From positions 1-51,711 of the forward strand of contig WJIJ01000093.1 in NCBI GenBank assembly GCA_014730345.1: a stretch of DNA of 51,711 nt. Reading direction: 5' to 3'. Positions 25,112 through 33,402 of the stretch are shown here, piece after piece. The DNA is from Candidatus Zixiibacteriota bacterium (lineage in GTDB: Bacteria > Zixibacteria > MSB-5A5 > UM-FILTER-46-8). Every line of letters begins with the position of its first letter. Position 1 is the stretch's first letter. The notes beneath the pieces are model-generated. The model searched no databases. It was not told the origin of the DNA and saw only the letters and a list, made by a program, of their open reading frames with translations. The position numbers were made by a program, and so were the translations under genes.

Positions 25112-25930
25112 ATGGATGAAATAGACAACCTGAAAAAAACTATTCTTAATGAATATCCCCGGCTTCACGCGCGCGATAAGTTCAAATTCGCGTGCCATCC
25201 GGGAGTTGAATGTTTCAACGAGTGTTGTTCGGACGTAAATATATTTTTGACTCCCTATGATATTATCCGCATGAAAAACAGGCTGGGTATTGACTCCAGG
25301 GAGTTTTTGAAAAAATACACTTTGACTCCTATAGAGAAATCTCAGAAGCACCCGGTGGTGATGATGAAGATGACCGAGGATGAGAAGAAAAGGTGTCATT
25401 TCGTTACCGAGGAGGGTTGCTCGATATACAGTGACCGTCCCTGGCCCTGCAGGATGTACCCTCTCGGGTTCGCTTCGCCTTCGGACAAGAATAAAAAGGA
25501 TGAGGACGAATTTTATTTCCTTATGAAGGAAGATGTTTGCAAGGGTTTCGAGGAAGACAGGGAATGGACGGTGGAAGATTGGATGAACGACCAGGAAGTC
25601 AGAGAATACAATGAGTTGGGTGAGTTATTCAAAGAAGTTTCGTTGCATCCGTATCTCGAAGGGGCGAGAGAGCTTCCCCCGGAGAAGATGGAGATGTTCT
25701 ACCTGGTATGTTATGACATCGACACCTTCCGGAGGTTCGTTCTGGAATCCTCCTTTTTAGACAGGTTCGAAGTAGAAAAGGATATAATAGACAAGATACG
25801 TGAAGATGACGTGGAATTATTCAAATTTGGAATCAGGTGGTTGAAGTTCAGCCTTTATGGCGAACCGACCATGAAAATAAATCAACAGGCAACGGACAAG
25901 ATTAAGGGAGAGACTAAAAAACAAGCGTAG
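25112..25930 (+). CDS. YkgJ-family cysteine-cluster protein
   Basis: A 272-residue protein with the YkgJ-type (Fe/Zn-binding cysteine cluster) pattern. CHPGVECFNECC is at about residue 29; a CHF...GC pair and RPWPCRMYPLGF follow at about 90-125. The C-terminal half is helical and charged. Family members are thought to bind a metal or an iron-sulfur cluster, and their exact role is not known. It is 24 bp upstream of dsrA and downstream of the zinc-ribbon gene. The context suggests a function in assembling or modifying Dsr proteins. Confidence 0.75.
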   Translation: MDEIDNLKKTILNEYPRLHARDKFKFACHPGVECFNECCSDVNIFLTPYDIIRMKNRLGIDSREFLKKYTLTPIEKSQKHPVVMMKMTEDEKKRCHFVTEEGCSIYSDRPWPCRMYPLGFASPSDKNKKDEDEFYFLMKEDVCKGFEEDREWTVEDWMNDQEVREYNELGELFKEVSLHPYLEGARELPPEKMEMFYLVCYDIDTFRRFVLESSFLDRFEVEKDIIDKIREDDVELFKFGIRWLKFSLYGEPTMKINQQATDKIKGETKKQA

Positions 25931-25954
25931 GCTTCTTTATAGATAGGAGATGTA

Positions 25955-27160
25955 ATGGCAAATTTACCGAACACCCCCAAACTTGATGAATTGACGAAGG
26001 GCCCATGGCCAAGCTTCGTTTCTGAGATCAAGAGGGCAGCAGAACGTAGTGATATGTGCAAAGACCTCCTCGGGCTCCTGGAAAGGTCCTACAATGAGAA
26101 GATAGGACACTGGAAGCACGGCGGTATCGTAGGTGTTATGGGATATGGCGGAGGCGTTATTGGACGCTATACCGACCTTCCCGAAGAATTCCCCAACATT
26201 TCGCATTTCCACACTCTGCGTATCAATCAACCTGCCGGATGGTTCTATACCTCGGAAGCATTGAGGACACTGGCGGACATCTGGGAAAAACACGGCTCCG
26301 GTTTAACCAACATGCACGGTTCTACCGGCGATATCATTTTCCTGGGAACCAGGACTGAAGAGTTGGAACCGACATTCGCCGATTTGACCGCCGCCGGATT
26401 TGACCTTGGCGGTTCGGGTTCGGACATGCGTACTCCCAGCGCCTGCTGTGGTAAGGCCAGATGTGAATGGGCCTGTTACGATACAATGAAGGCCTGTTAT
26501 GACACCACGATGCGTTACCAGGATGAGTTGCACCGGCCGATGTTCCCTTATAAGTGGAAATTCAAATTCGCCGGTTGCCCGAACGATTGCGTAGCTTCCA
26601 TAGCCCGCGCGGATATATCCGTTATTGGAACCTGGAGAGACGATATCAAGATCGATCAGGCCGAGGTTAAGAATTATGCTGATGCCGGTCTGGATATCTT
26701 TGACGATGTCGTTTTAAACTGCCCCGGTAAATGTATGAAGTGGGACGGAAACACCCTGGAAATCGATAATGATTATTGCCGTCATTGTATGCATTGCATA
26801 AACGTAATGCCTAAAGCTCTCGCACCCGGAGATAAGCGGGGCGCGACAGTGCTGATAGGCGCGAAAGCTCCGATCATCGAGGGCGCGCTTCTTTCGTCGG
26901 TTGTCATTCCCTTTATCGATATTGATGAGGAGTACGAGGAATTCTGCGATATTATCGAACGCATGCAGGATATCTGGTCTGAAGAAGGCAAAAACCGCGA
27001 GAGAGTCGGTGAATTTATCCAGCGCGTTGGCATGGGCAACTTCTTCGAAGCGGCCGAGATTGACCTTATTCCGGAGATGGTTACTCATCCTCGTGAGAAC
27101 CCGTATATCTTCTTTGAAGACTATTACGAAGAAGGCGATGAAGAAGAGGAAGAAGAATAA
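25955..27160 (+). CDS. dsrA: Dissimilatory sulfite reductase, alpha subunit
   Basis: A 401-residue siroheme/4Fe-4S subunit of DsrAB, which reduces sulfite onto DsrC. The siroheme-cluster cysteines are in [16 protein letters not shown] (about 164-179) and in FAGCPNDC (about 205-212). An inserted ferredoxin domain has CPGKC near 253 and [12 protein letters not shown] near 274, the bacterial DsrA pattern. It is slightly shorter than many DsrA proteins and ends in a very acidic run ([10 protein letters not shown]). The AGGAGATGTA ribosome site is well placed. Directly followed by dsrB (47 bp). Together with dsrD this points to the reductive type. Confidence 0.96.
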   Translation: MANLPNTPKLDELTKGPWPSFVSEIKRAAERSDMCKDLLGLLERSYNEKIGHWKHGGIVGVMGYGGGVIGRYTDLPEEFPNISHFHTLRINQPAGWFYTSEALRTLADIWEKHGSGLTNMHGSTGDIIFLGTRTEELEPTFADLTAAGFDLGGSGSDMRTPSACCGKARCEWACYDTMKACYDTTMRYQDELHRPMFPYKWKFKFAGCPNDCVASIARADISVIGTWRDDIKIDQAEVKNYADAGLDIFDDVVLNCPGKCMKWDGNTLEIDNDYCRHCMHCINVMPKALAPGDKRGATVLIGAKAPIIEGALLSSVVIPFIDIDEEYEEFCDIIERMQDIWSEEGKNRERVGEFIQRVGMGNFFEAAEIDLIPEMVTHPRENPYIFFEDYYEEGDEEEEEE

Positions 27161-27207
27161 TAACAAAGTGGTGCAAATAAACAACCTTTATAGAGAGGTT
27201 TTAGGAT

Positions 27208-28293
27208 ATGGCAGATGACAAACCGAAAAGAGTGACTGATATAGGTCCTCCGCATTACGAGAAATTCTTACCGCCGGTTATCAAGGATAACTACGGTAAG
27301 TGGAAATATCATGAAATATTGAAGCCGGGTGTAATGGTTCATTATGGACACTCGGGCGATAAACTTTTCACCGTTAGAGCGGCTTCTCCGCGTCTAATGA
27401 GCATCGACAAGATGCGCGACTTCGCGGACCTCGCCGACAAATACTGCGATGGCTACCTGAGGTTCACCAGCAGAAACAATGTTGAGTTCCTGTTGACCGA
27501 TGAATCGAAGATAGATCCGTTAATCGAGGATTTGAAGGCATTGAACCATCCGGTTGGCGGATTGGGCAATTCCATCTCGAACATAGTTCATACCCAGGGC
27601 TGGGTACACTGCCACTCGGCGGCGACTGATGCTTCGGGTATCGTAAAAGCGGTGATGGACGAGATGTACGAATACTTCTCCGAGATGAAGCTCCCGGCGA
27701 AAATCCGTATCGCCCTGGCATGCTGTTTGAACATGTGCGGCGCGGTCCATTGCTCGGATATCGCTATACTTGGCATTCACCGCCGTCCGCCGCGTATCGA
27801 TCACAATACGCTTGAGAGGCTGTGTGAAATTCCGTTGGTTACTTCCTCCTGTCCGACGGCGGCTATCCGTCCGACTACCACCCCCGAGGGCAAAAAGTCG
27901 GTCGAGGTTATAGAGGAACAGTGCATGTTCTGCGCGAACTGCTACACTGTTTGTCCGTCAATGCCCCTGAATGACCCGCTCAATGACGGCGTGTCCATCT
28001 GGGTAGGCGGCAAAGTATCCAACGCGCGAACCGCTCCTATGTTCTCCAAGCTGGCGATTCCGTTCATCCCGAACAATCCGCCGAGATGGCCCGAGGTAAC
28101 CGACGCTATTAAGAACATCGTGGAAGTATGGGCGGCTAACGCTCGCAAGTATGAAAGAATCGGCGAGTGGATTAACCGCATAACCTATCCCAAGTTCTTT
28201 GAGATGACCGGTATCGAGTTCCAGAAAGAACATATCGATGACTTTAAGTTTGCTGGTTTAACCTATCATAGAACTGCTCAGCTTGTCCGTTAA
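27208..28293 (+). CDS. dsrB: Dissimilatory sulfite reductase, beta subunit
   Basis: A 361-residue subunit that carries the catalytically active siroheme in known DsrAB. The signature [18 protein letters not shown] lies near residue 171, and [10 protein letters not shown] near 214. The ferredoxin domain has [14 protein letters not shown] near 235. Length matches bacterial DsrB. A ribosome site (GAGAGGTTTTAGGAT) lies in the 47-bp gap after dsrA. A strong intercistronic hairpin separates it from dsrD. Confidence 0.96.
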   Translation: MADDKPKRVTDIGPPHYEKFLPPVIKDNYGKWKYHEILKPGVMVHYGHSGDKLFTVRAASPRLMSIDKMRDFADLADKYCDGYLRFTSRNNVEFLLTDESKIDPLIEDLKALNHPVGGLGNSISNIVHTQGWVHCHSAATDASGIVKAVMDEMYEYFSEMKLPAKIRIALACCLNMCGAVHCSDIAILGIHRRPPRIDHNTLERLCEIPLVTSSCPTAAIRPTTTPEGKKSVEVIEEQCMFCANCYTVCPSMPLNDPLNDGVSIWVGGKVSNARTAPMFSKLAIPFIPNNPPRWPEVTDAIKNIVEVWAANARKYERIGEWINRITYPKFFEMTGIEFQKEHIDDFKFAGLTYHRTAQLVR

Positions 28294-28339
28294 GGACGAT
28301 GGGGAACCAGTAGCAGGGTTACTTTAAATAGAGCATAAA

Positions 28340-28365
28340 CTCCGGCCGGTAGCATCCGGCCGGAG
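28340..28365 (+). promoter_or_regulatory. Intercistronic hairpin between dsrB and dsrD
   Basis: A perfect 10-bp GC-rich stem (CTCCGGCCGG / CCGGCCGGAG) with a 6-nt loop and no T-run. It is 46 bp after the dsrB stop. It may protect the 3' end of dsrAB mRNA, or partly end transcription so that DsrAB exceeds the downstream products. Confidence 0.6.
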
Positions 28366-28388
28366 AAACCAAATACGAGGGTTCAGAT

Positions 28389-28640
28389 ATGGCAAGTGAA
28401 GTTAGTGTACAGGAAGTCGCTGACGCGATGTACAAGATGATTAAAGACGCGCAGGGTATGAAGAAGTTCAAAGCTGGCGACCTGACCAAGGCGATGAGGG
28501 ATGTCTACGGCGATGCCGCTGACAGAAAAACCTGTAAAGCCGCGATAAAAGAACTGATTGATTCCGGTCGTTGTGTTTATACTTATTTCGGCGGAAGCTT
28601 TATTGAAATTCCGCATGACGAAGGCGCAGCTAACAAGTAA
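28389..28640 (+). CDS. dsrD: DsrD, sulfite reductase activator
   Basis: An 83-residue winged-helix protein. The conserved pattern is visible in MYKMIKDAQGMKKFKAGDLTKAM (about 13-37) and the later KELIDSGRCVYTYFGGSFIEIP. DsrD is known as an allosteric activator of DsrAB and is a marker of reductive sulfur metabolism; it is absent from sulfur oxidisers. It lies in the usual place, after dsrB and before dsrN. Confidence 0.9.
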   Translation: MASEVSVQEVADAMYKMIKDAQGMKKFKAGDLTKAMRDVYGDAADRKTCKAAIKELIDSGRCVYTYFGGSFIEIPHDEGAANK

Positions 28641-28666
28641 ATCTAAGCTTTAGTTGTTTCATCGAG

Positions 28667-30085
28667 ATGCCGCATCAAAAATTACCGCGAATTATTATAG
28701 CAGGATTGTCGGGGGATTCGGGAAAAACTATCGTATCTCTCGGGTTAATATCTGCTCTTAAAGGGAAAGGACTATCCGTTTCCGGATTCAAAAAGGGTCC
28801 TGATTATATTGATTCTGCCTGGTTGAGCCGGGCATCAGGAAAACCGGGGCGAAACTTGGATGTCTTTCTGATGGGCGAAGAAAATGTAATGAACTCCTTT
28901 GCGGTCCACGCCCGCTATAGCGATATAAGCGTTGTCGAGGGCAACCGGGGATTGTATGACGGTATCGACGCCAAAGGGCAATTCAGTACCGCGGAATTGG
29001 CTAAACTTCTCGACGCTCCGGTGATTCTGGTACTCGACTGTACGAAGTCAACCCGCACGGTAGCGGCGGTGGTTCACGGATGTTTGTCTTTCGACCCGGA
29101 TGTGCGTATCGCCGGGGTAATTTTAAACCGTGTCGCCGGTAAACGTCATGAGGAAGTTATAACCGAGGCTATTGGCAAATATACCCGTGTGCCCGTTCTC
29201 GGAGCCATTCCCAAGCTTCCCGGAGATATGTTTATACCAGGCCGGCATCTTGGATTGGTTACCCCCGAGGAACATGAACTGTTTAGCGAATCTTTGGGGA
29301 ACGCGGCGGACGTGATAGAGCAAAAAGTGGACGTTGCTGGAGTAGTAAATATCGCCAATTCTGTAGATGCGTTTGAATATCCCGAAAAAGAACTGTTCGA
29401 CTCCGCAGTCAAAGGCGAAGGGCTCAATATTGGAGTCTTCCGGGATAGCGCTTTCACGTTCTATTACCCGGAAAATCTCGAAGCTCTGGAGGCGGCCGGC
29501 GCGAAACTGGTCGAAATATCCTCGATGACCGATTGCGAACTACCCGAGATCGACGCCCTTTACATCGGCGGTGGATTCCCGGAAACCCATGTGGAGAACC
29601 TGACTCGCAATCGGGATTTAATGGAATCCGTTAAAGGCGCCGCCGAATCGGGTCTTCCCATTTATGCGGAGTGCGGCGGATTAATATATTTATCGCAGGA
29701 ATTAATAATTAATGATAAAAAGATGAAAATGGCGGGAGTGTTGCCGGTATCGGTAAAGATGCACAAGCGCCCCCGCGGTCATGGATATTCGGAGATGACC
29801 GTAGAGGAGACGAACGCCTTTTTAGCTAAGGGGCTTTCATTGAAGGGGCATGAGTTCCATTATACAGGGGTGCATTCCGGCATGGGTGATTGCCAAACTG
29901 CTTTAAATATGAAAAAAGGTGATGGTTGTTTTGACAAACGGGACGGGTTGTTATATAAAAATGTAATGGCTTCTTATTCTCACATACATGTATTAGGATG
30001 TCTGCAATGGGCTGAAGGACTGCTGAAGGCGGCGGCCCTGTTTAATATGTCAAAAAAAAGTGAATTGAGCTCGATTTCGGTTTAA
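28667..30085 (+). CDS. dsrN: DsrN, CbiA-like siroheme amidase
   Basis: A 472-residue cobyrinate a,c-diamide synthase-like protein. The N-terminal P-loop is in GLSGDSGKTIVSLGL (about 13-27). The C-terminal class I glutamine amidotransferase domain has a nucleophile cysteine in YAECGGLIYLS. In sulfur-metabolising bacteria DsrN is thought to amidate siroheme for DsrAB. It lies 27 bp after dsrD, and nothing else in the window makes cobalamin, which supports the Dsr role over CbiA/CobB. The start ATG has a weak ribosome site. Confidence 0.9.
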   Translation: MPHQKLPRIIIAGLSGDSGKTIVSLGLISALKGKGLSVSGFKKGPDYIDSAWLSRASGKPGRNLDVFLMGEENVMNSFAVHARYSDISVVEGNRGLYDGIDAKGQFSTAELAKLLDAPVILVLDCTKSTRTVAAVVHGCLSFDPDVRIAGVILNRVAGKRHEEVITEAIGKYTRVPVLGAIPKLPGDMFIPGRHLGLVTPEEHELFSESLGNAADVIEQKVDVAGVVNIANSVDAFEYPEKELFDSAVKGEGLNIGVFRDSAFTFYYPENLEALEAAGAKLVEISSMTDCELPEIDALYIGGGFPETHVENLTRNRDLMESVKGAAESGLPIYAECGGLIYLSQELIINDKKMKMAGVLPVSVKMHKRPRGHGYSEMTVEETNAFLAKGLSLKGHEFHYTGVHSGMGDCQTALNMKKGDGCFDKRDGLLYKNVMASYSHIHVLGCLQWAEGLLKAAALFNMSKKSELSSISV

Positions 30086-30142
30086 AATGTCAACTAATTC
30101 GAACATTAAAAGATGTACAACATAAAAAAATAGGAAAAGGAT

Positions 30143-30574
30143 ATGGCAAGTCAAAAAGAGATGCAGGAAAAGCTGGTATCCGTTATGAAAAAGTGGCAGG
30201 ATATCGAGGATCAGTCGGTTAAATCGACTACCGAGATTGCCAAGATGACGGATAATCCGATTGTAAAGCAGATAATGGATATTATCCGCCAGGATTCGGC
30301 GATGCACCGTAAGGTCCAGCAGTTGATAATAGACAGCCTTGAAAAACAGGCATTTTCGCTGCAGCCCGAAGAACTGGCTGAGATATGGGGTGAAGTCGAA
30401 AAGCATATCGAGCTGGAGAAAGAAACTATTCGCATGGCTGAAGAGGCCCGTAAGAACAGCAATCAACTTCTCCACCGTTACCTACTCGGTTATCTGTTGC
30501 TGGATGAACAGAAGCATAATCATATCCTGGCCCAGATGGAGGATATGAAGAGAGGTATTTACCCGTACGCCTAA
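30143..30574 (+). CDS. Ferritin-like four-helix protein in the dsr operon
   Basis: A 143-residue, almost wholly helical protein without cysteines or a signal. Glu-rich helices include VEKHIELEKETI, and a late helix has LLLDEQKHNHILAQM. The paired E..H pattern is like rubrerythrin or other ferritin-like di-iron proteins, but a complete set of ligands is not certain by eye. It is 58 bp after dsrN and 83 bp before dsrL. Its place suggests a role in iron supply, oxygen/peroxide protection, or a DsrL partner. The function is not known. Confidence 0.6.
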   Translation: MASQKEMQEKLVSVMKKWQDIEDQSVKSTTEIAKMTDNPIVKQIMDIIRQDSAMHRKVQQLIIDSLEKQAFSLQPEELAEIWGEVEKHIELEKETIRMAEEARKNSNQLLHRYLLGYLLLDEQKHNHILAQMEDMKRGIYPYA

Positions 30575-30656
30575 AACGCGCGCGAGTATAGTTGGTGCTT
30601 TACATTAAACAGGTAATGCCGGACGTTTTCGGATAACATTTTCAGGAGATAGCACC

Positions 30657-32402
30657 ATGGCTATTAAGAAGAAAAAGAAAAAAAAGAAATTAGGTTCGCT
30701 TCGCGGCGGCGGTTCCAGTGGAGGTTCCTCGGTTGAATCTTCACCGTATAGGCCCCGGCACGTCGAGAAGCTGCCCCCATGTATCAATAACTGCCCGAGC
30801 GGAATAAATATTCGCGGTTTCGTTACCCAGATAGGTCTCGCGGCTAAAATGGAAATCCCATTTGAAGAAGCCTATAAGAGATCCTGGGAAATTTATACGG
30901 ACCGCAGTCCTCTGCCGGCATGCGTCGGGCGCGTTTGCCCGCATCCTTGCGAAAGTGAATGCAATCGCAAGTACAAAGAAGCGCCCGTTGGAATCAACAA
31001 TATAGAGCGTTTTATAGGCGATGTTGCCCTTGAAAAAGGTTACAAGCTGAAAAAACTTACCGATGAGACCCATGATGAAAAAGTGGCGGTCGTCGGTTCT
31101 GGACCCGCTGGGCTTTCCTGCGCCTATCACCTGGCCCGCAGGGGTTATAAGGTAACTATATTCGAGGCTTTCCCCAAAACCGGCGGAATGCTTCGTTATG
31201 GCATACCTGCCTATAGACTGCCCAGGAACATAATCGATGCCGAAGTGGAACGCTTAACCCGGGACCTCGATATCGAGATAAAGACCAATACCAAGATCGG
31301 CGCGGACATTCCTTATGATGATATAAAGAAGCAGTTCAACGCCAGCTTCGTTGGTATCGGCGCGCATCAGGGTTACCTGCTTCGTATCGAGGGCGAGGAT
31401 GCTTCCAATGTATTCACCGGCACTGGTTTCCTGAACGCGGTCAACTCCGGCGAAAAGGCCGAGATAGGCGATAAGGTAATCGTTATCGGCGGCGGAGACA
31501 CCGCTATCGACGCGGCGCGCGTCAGCAAGCGCCTTGGCGCCGAAGCTATAATCCTTTACCGCCGTACCCGCGAAGAAATGCCCGCCATCGAAGAGGAAAT
31601 CGAAGGAGCTATTGAGGAAGGTATCGATATTCAATACCTTGCCGCCCCTATCGAAATCTACAAAGATGGCGACCGTGCCACCGGTATGAAATGTCTTCGT
31701 ATGGAGCTTGGCGAGCCCGATGATTCTGGAAGGCGGAGGCCCGTTCCGATCGAAGGTTCGGAGTTCGATGTTGACTGCACGGCGATTATCGCCGCCATCA
31801 GCCAGGAACCCGATTTTACCGGTATGGAAAACCTTCGCGAAGGCCGCGACTGGATCAAAGTTGACGACCACATGAAAACCAAGGAAGACAATACTTATGC
31901 CGGCGGCGACGCCATCGAACTGGCGCTGGTAACTACCGCTATCGGCCATGGCCGTAAGGCCGCGGAGATGATCGATCATCAGCTTCGCGGAACAACGCCG
32001 GAACCGGAAAAAGAGCTTCCGCTGGTTACCCAGGAGCAGATGATTCTGGGATATTACGAGAAAAAGGACAAAACTCAGCATGATGTACTGCCGGTCGAAA
32101 AACGTTTCGAGGGCGATGGCACTGCTGAGATAAATCAGACTCTTACAGAAGAACAGGCCCGGGATGAAGCTACTCGTTGCATGAGTTGCGGTTTATGTTT
32201 CGATTGCGGTACATGCTGGAGTTACTGCCAGGACAGCGCTATCACCAAACCGCTGACTCCCATGGGCGAGTATAAGTTCAAAATGGAGCTATGCAACGGA
32301 TGTAAGAAGTGCGCGGAACAGTGTCCCTGCGGATATATAGAGATGTATGATCCCGCGTCGGGAGCTACAATTCCGCTTGAAGAAATAAAAATTGGACGTT
32401 AA
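30657..32402 (+). CDS. dsrL: DsrL-type NAD(P)H-dependent iron-sulfur flavoprotein
   Basis: A 581-residue glutamate-synthase-small-subunit-like oxidoreductase. It opens with eight consecutive lysines (K4-K11) and a Gly/Ser-rich linker. The N-terminal cluster domain has C42, C46, C89, C94, C98 and C102. The FAD motif GSGPAG is at 147-152. An NAD(P) motif IGGGDTAIDAA with YRRTREEMPA follows. The C-terminal part (about 505-570) has CMSCGLCFDCGTCWSYC and CNGCKKCAEQCPCG, as in DsrL ferredoxin domains. DsrL links NAD(P)H to DsrAB. It was first known from sulfur oxidisers; a second clade (DsrL-2) occurs with reductive or disproportionating Dsr systems. Its presence beside dsrD suggests DsrL-2. It is 23 bp before dsrC. 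Confidence 0.85.
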   Translation: MAIKKKKKKKKLGSLRGGGSSGGSSVESSPYRPRHVEKLPPCINNCPSGINIRGFVTQIGLAAKMEIPFEEAYKRSWEIYTDRSPLPACVGRVCPHPCESECNRKYKEAPVGINNIERFIGDVALEKGYKLKKLTDETHDEKVAVVGSGPAGLSCAYHLARRGYKVTIFEAFPKTGGMLRYGIPAYRLPRNIIDAEVERLTRDLDIEIKTNTKIGADIPYDDIKKQFNASFVGIGAHQGYLLRIEGEDASNVFTGTGFLNAVNSGEKAEIGDKVIVIGGGDTAIDAARVSKRLGAEAIILYRRTREEMPAIEEEIEGAIEEGIDIQYLAAPIEIYKDGDRATGMKCLRMELGEPDDSGRRRPVPIEGSEFDVDCTAIIAAISQEPDFTGMENLREGRDWIKVDDHMKTKEDNTYAGGDAIELALVTTAIGHGRKAAEMIDHQLRGTTPEPEKELPLVTQEQMILGYYEKKDKTQHDVLPVEKRFEGDGTAEINQTLTEEQARDEATRCMSCGLCFDCGTCWSYCQDSAITKPLTPMGEYKFKMELCNGCKKCAEQCPCGYIEMYDPASGATIPLEEIKIGR

Positions 32403-32425
32403 CCATAAAATAGAGAGGTAGAACT

Positions 32426-32743
32426 ATGCCGTGGTTCGAGCACGGAGATCTTAAGCTGGAAGTCGACGAAGACGGTTTCATACAGGATCCTTCCGTATGG
32501 AACGAAGATGTCGCCAAAGCTCTGGCGACCACCGAAGATGTCAACGATATGACCGAAGATCACTGGAAACTCGTTAACTATCTTCGCAACTACTACCTGG
32601 AATTCGGCATTGCTCCCATGATTCGGAAGCTTTGTAAGGAAACCGGGTATCCGCTTAAGAAGATCTATGAACTGTTCCCTTCGGGCCCCGCTAAGGGAGC
32701 CTGTAAGGTAGCCGGTCTTCCTAAACCTACCGGCTGTGTATAA
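32426..32743 (+). CDS. dsrC: DsrC, sulfur carrier protein
   Basis: A 105-residue DsrC with both functional C-terminal cysteines, C93 and the penultimate C104, 11 positions apart (GACKVAG...TGCV). DsrC receives the sulfite-derived sulfur from DsrAB as a trisulfide, which DsrK then reduces. The presence of both cysteines separates it from the TusE-like forms. A terminator-like hairpin lies 15 bp after the stop, so dsrC may be made in excess over the downstream genes. Confidence 0.95.
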   Translation: MPWFEHGDLKLEVDEDGFIQDPSVWNEDVAKALATTEDVNDMTEDHWKLVNYLRNYYLEFGIAPMIRKLCKETGYPLKKIYELFPSGPAKGACKVAGLPKPTGCV

Positions 32744-32758
32744 TTACTGAGATGGCAT

Positions 32759-32794
32759 CGGGGTGTTTTAGAATTTTCTAAAACCCCCGTTTTG
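32759..32794 (+). terminator. Terminator or attenuator after dsrC
   Basis: A 13-bp stem with one bulged T (CGGGG-T-GTTTTAGA / TCTAAAACCCCCG), 4-nt loop, then GTTTTGCTT. It separates dsrABDN-L-C from the membrane-complex genes. Confidence 0.7.
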
Positions 32795-32833
32795 CTTATT
32801 AATTCTGTCGTTCCGGAAGAACCGGGAACTGGT

Positions 32834-33331
32834 ATGGAAAATTATATAGTATCCGAAAAAACCGCCATTTTAAACAGGTGGTTTGATTTAATAGTAAACA
32901 CCTATCCTGATGACACTGCCAGGTTCCTTAAAAACCGCGGGGACAAATTCGCTAATCCCGTCGGATATACCGTCGCCGATAATATTGAAATATTGTTCGA
33001 TGAGATATGCAATGAAATGGATTTCGAACGGCTCAACACGGCCCTTGATAACCTCCTGCGGATACGTTCGGTTCAGAACTTTACTCCCTCGCAGGCGGTG
33101 GATGTTGTATATCTGCTGAAGAAGGCGATTCACTTGGAAGTGCTGGAAAAATGTGTCAATGGTCAAATGCTCCAGCAGTTGCTGGAAATAGAAAATCGTA
33201 TAGATGCTACAGCGCTTATGGCTTTTGATGTATATGTTAAATGCCGGGAAAAGATTTTCGAGATAAGATTGAATGAGGCCCGTCGAGGTATGTTTAAACC
33301 TTTCTCGCGTAGACAAAAAGAAGATATTTAG
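32834..33331 (+). CDS. RsbRD N-terminal-like helical protein next to dsrM
   Basis: About 165 residues. The ATG at 32834 is chosen because an in-frame TTG at 32792 lies inside the terminator tail. The protein is all-helical and resembles the N-terminal domain of RsbRD proteins (globin-like sensor/stressosome regulators), starting ILNRWFDLIVNTYP. Similar small proteins are often found directly before dsrMKJOP in sulfate reducers. There is no signal peptide, cysteine motif or membrane segment. It might sense a ligand or regulate the Dsr complex, but its role is not known. Confidence 0.65.
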   Translation: MENYIVSEKTAILNRWFDLIVNTYPDDTARFLKNRGDKFANPVGYTVADNIEILFDEICNEMDFERLNTALDNLLRIRSVQNFTPSQAVDVVYLLKKAIHLEVLEKCVNGQMLQQLLEIENRIDATALMAFDVYVKCREKIFEIRLNEARRGMFKPFSRRQKEDI

Positions 33332-33354
33332 AATAACTTAATGAGGATTAAGGC

Positions 33355-33402
33355 ATGAACTATAAGCATACCTTTAAACAGAAGGGAGGTCGTTGTAGAT
33401 GA
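33355..33402 (+). CDS. Possible 15-residue leader peptide coupled to dsrM
   Basis: An ATG at 33355 has a Shine-Dalgarno-like GAGG...AAGG just upstream and is followed by 15 codons (begins MNYKHTF, ends GGRCR). Its TGA overlaps the dsrM ATG as ATGA. The strong ribosome site of dsrM lies inside it. This may be a leader for translational coupling, or chance. It is Lys/Arg-rich and does not resemble a known family. Confidence 0.35.
   Translation: MNYKHTFKQKGGRCR

Noticed and set aside
30143..30574. DsrR or another named dsr gene
   Set aside because: The sequence is helical and ferritin-like and does not resemble named Dsr accessory proteins that I know.
32792..32833. TTG start for the RsbRD-like gene
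   Set aside because: It lies in the tail of the dsrC terminator; the ATG at 32834 starts the conserved helical part.
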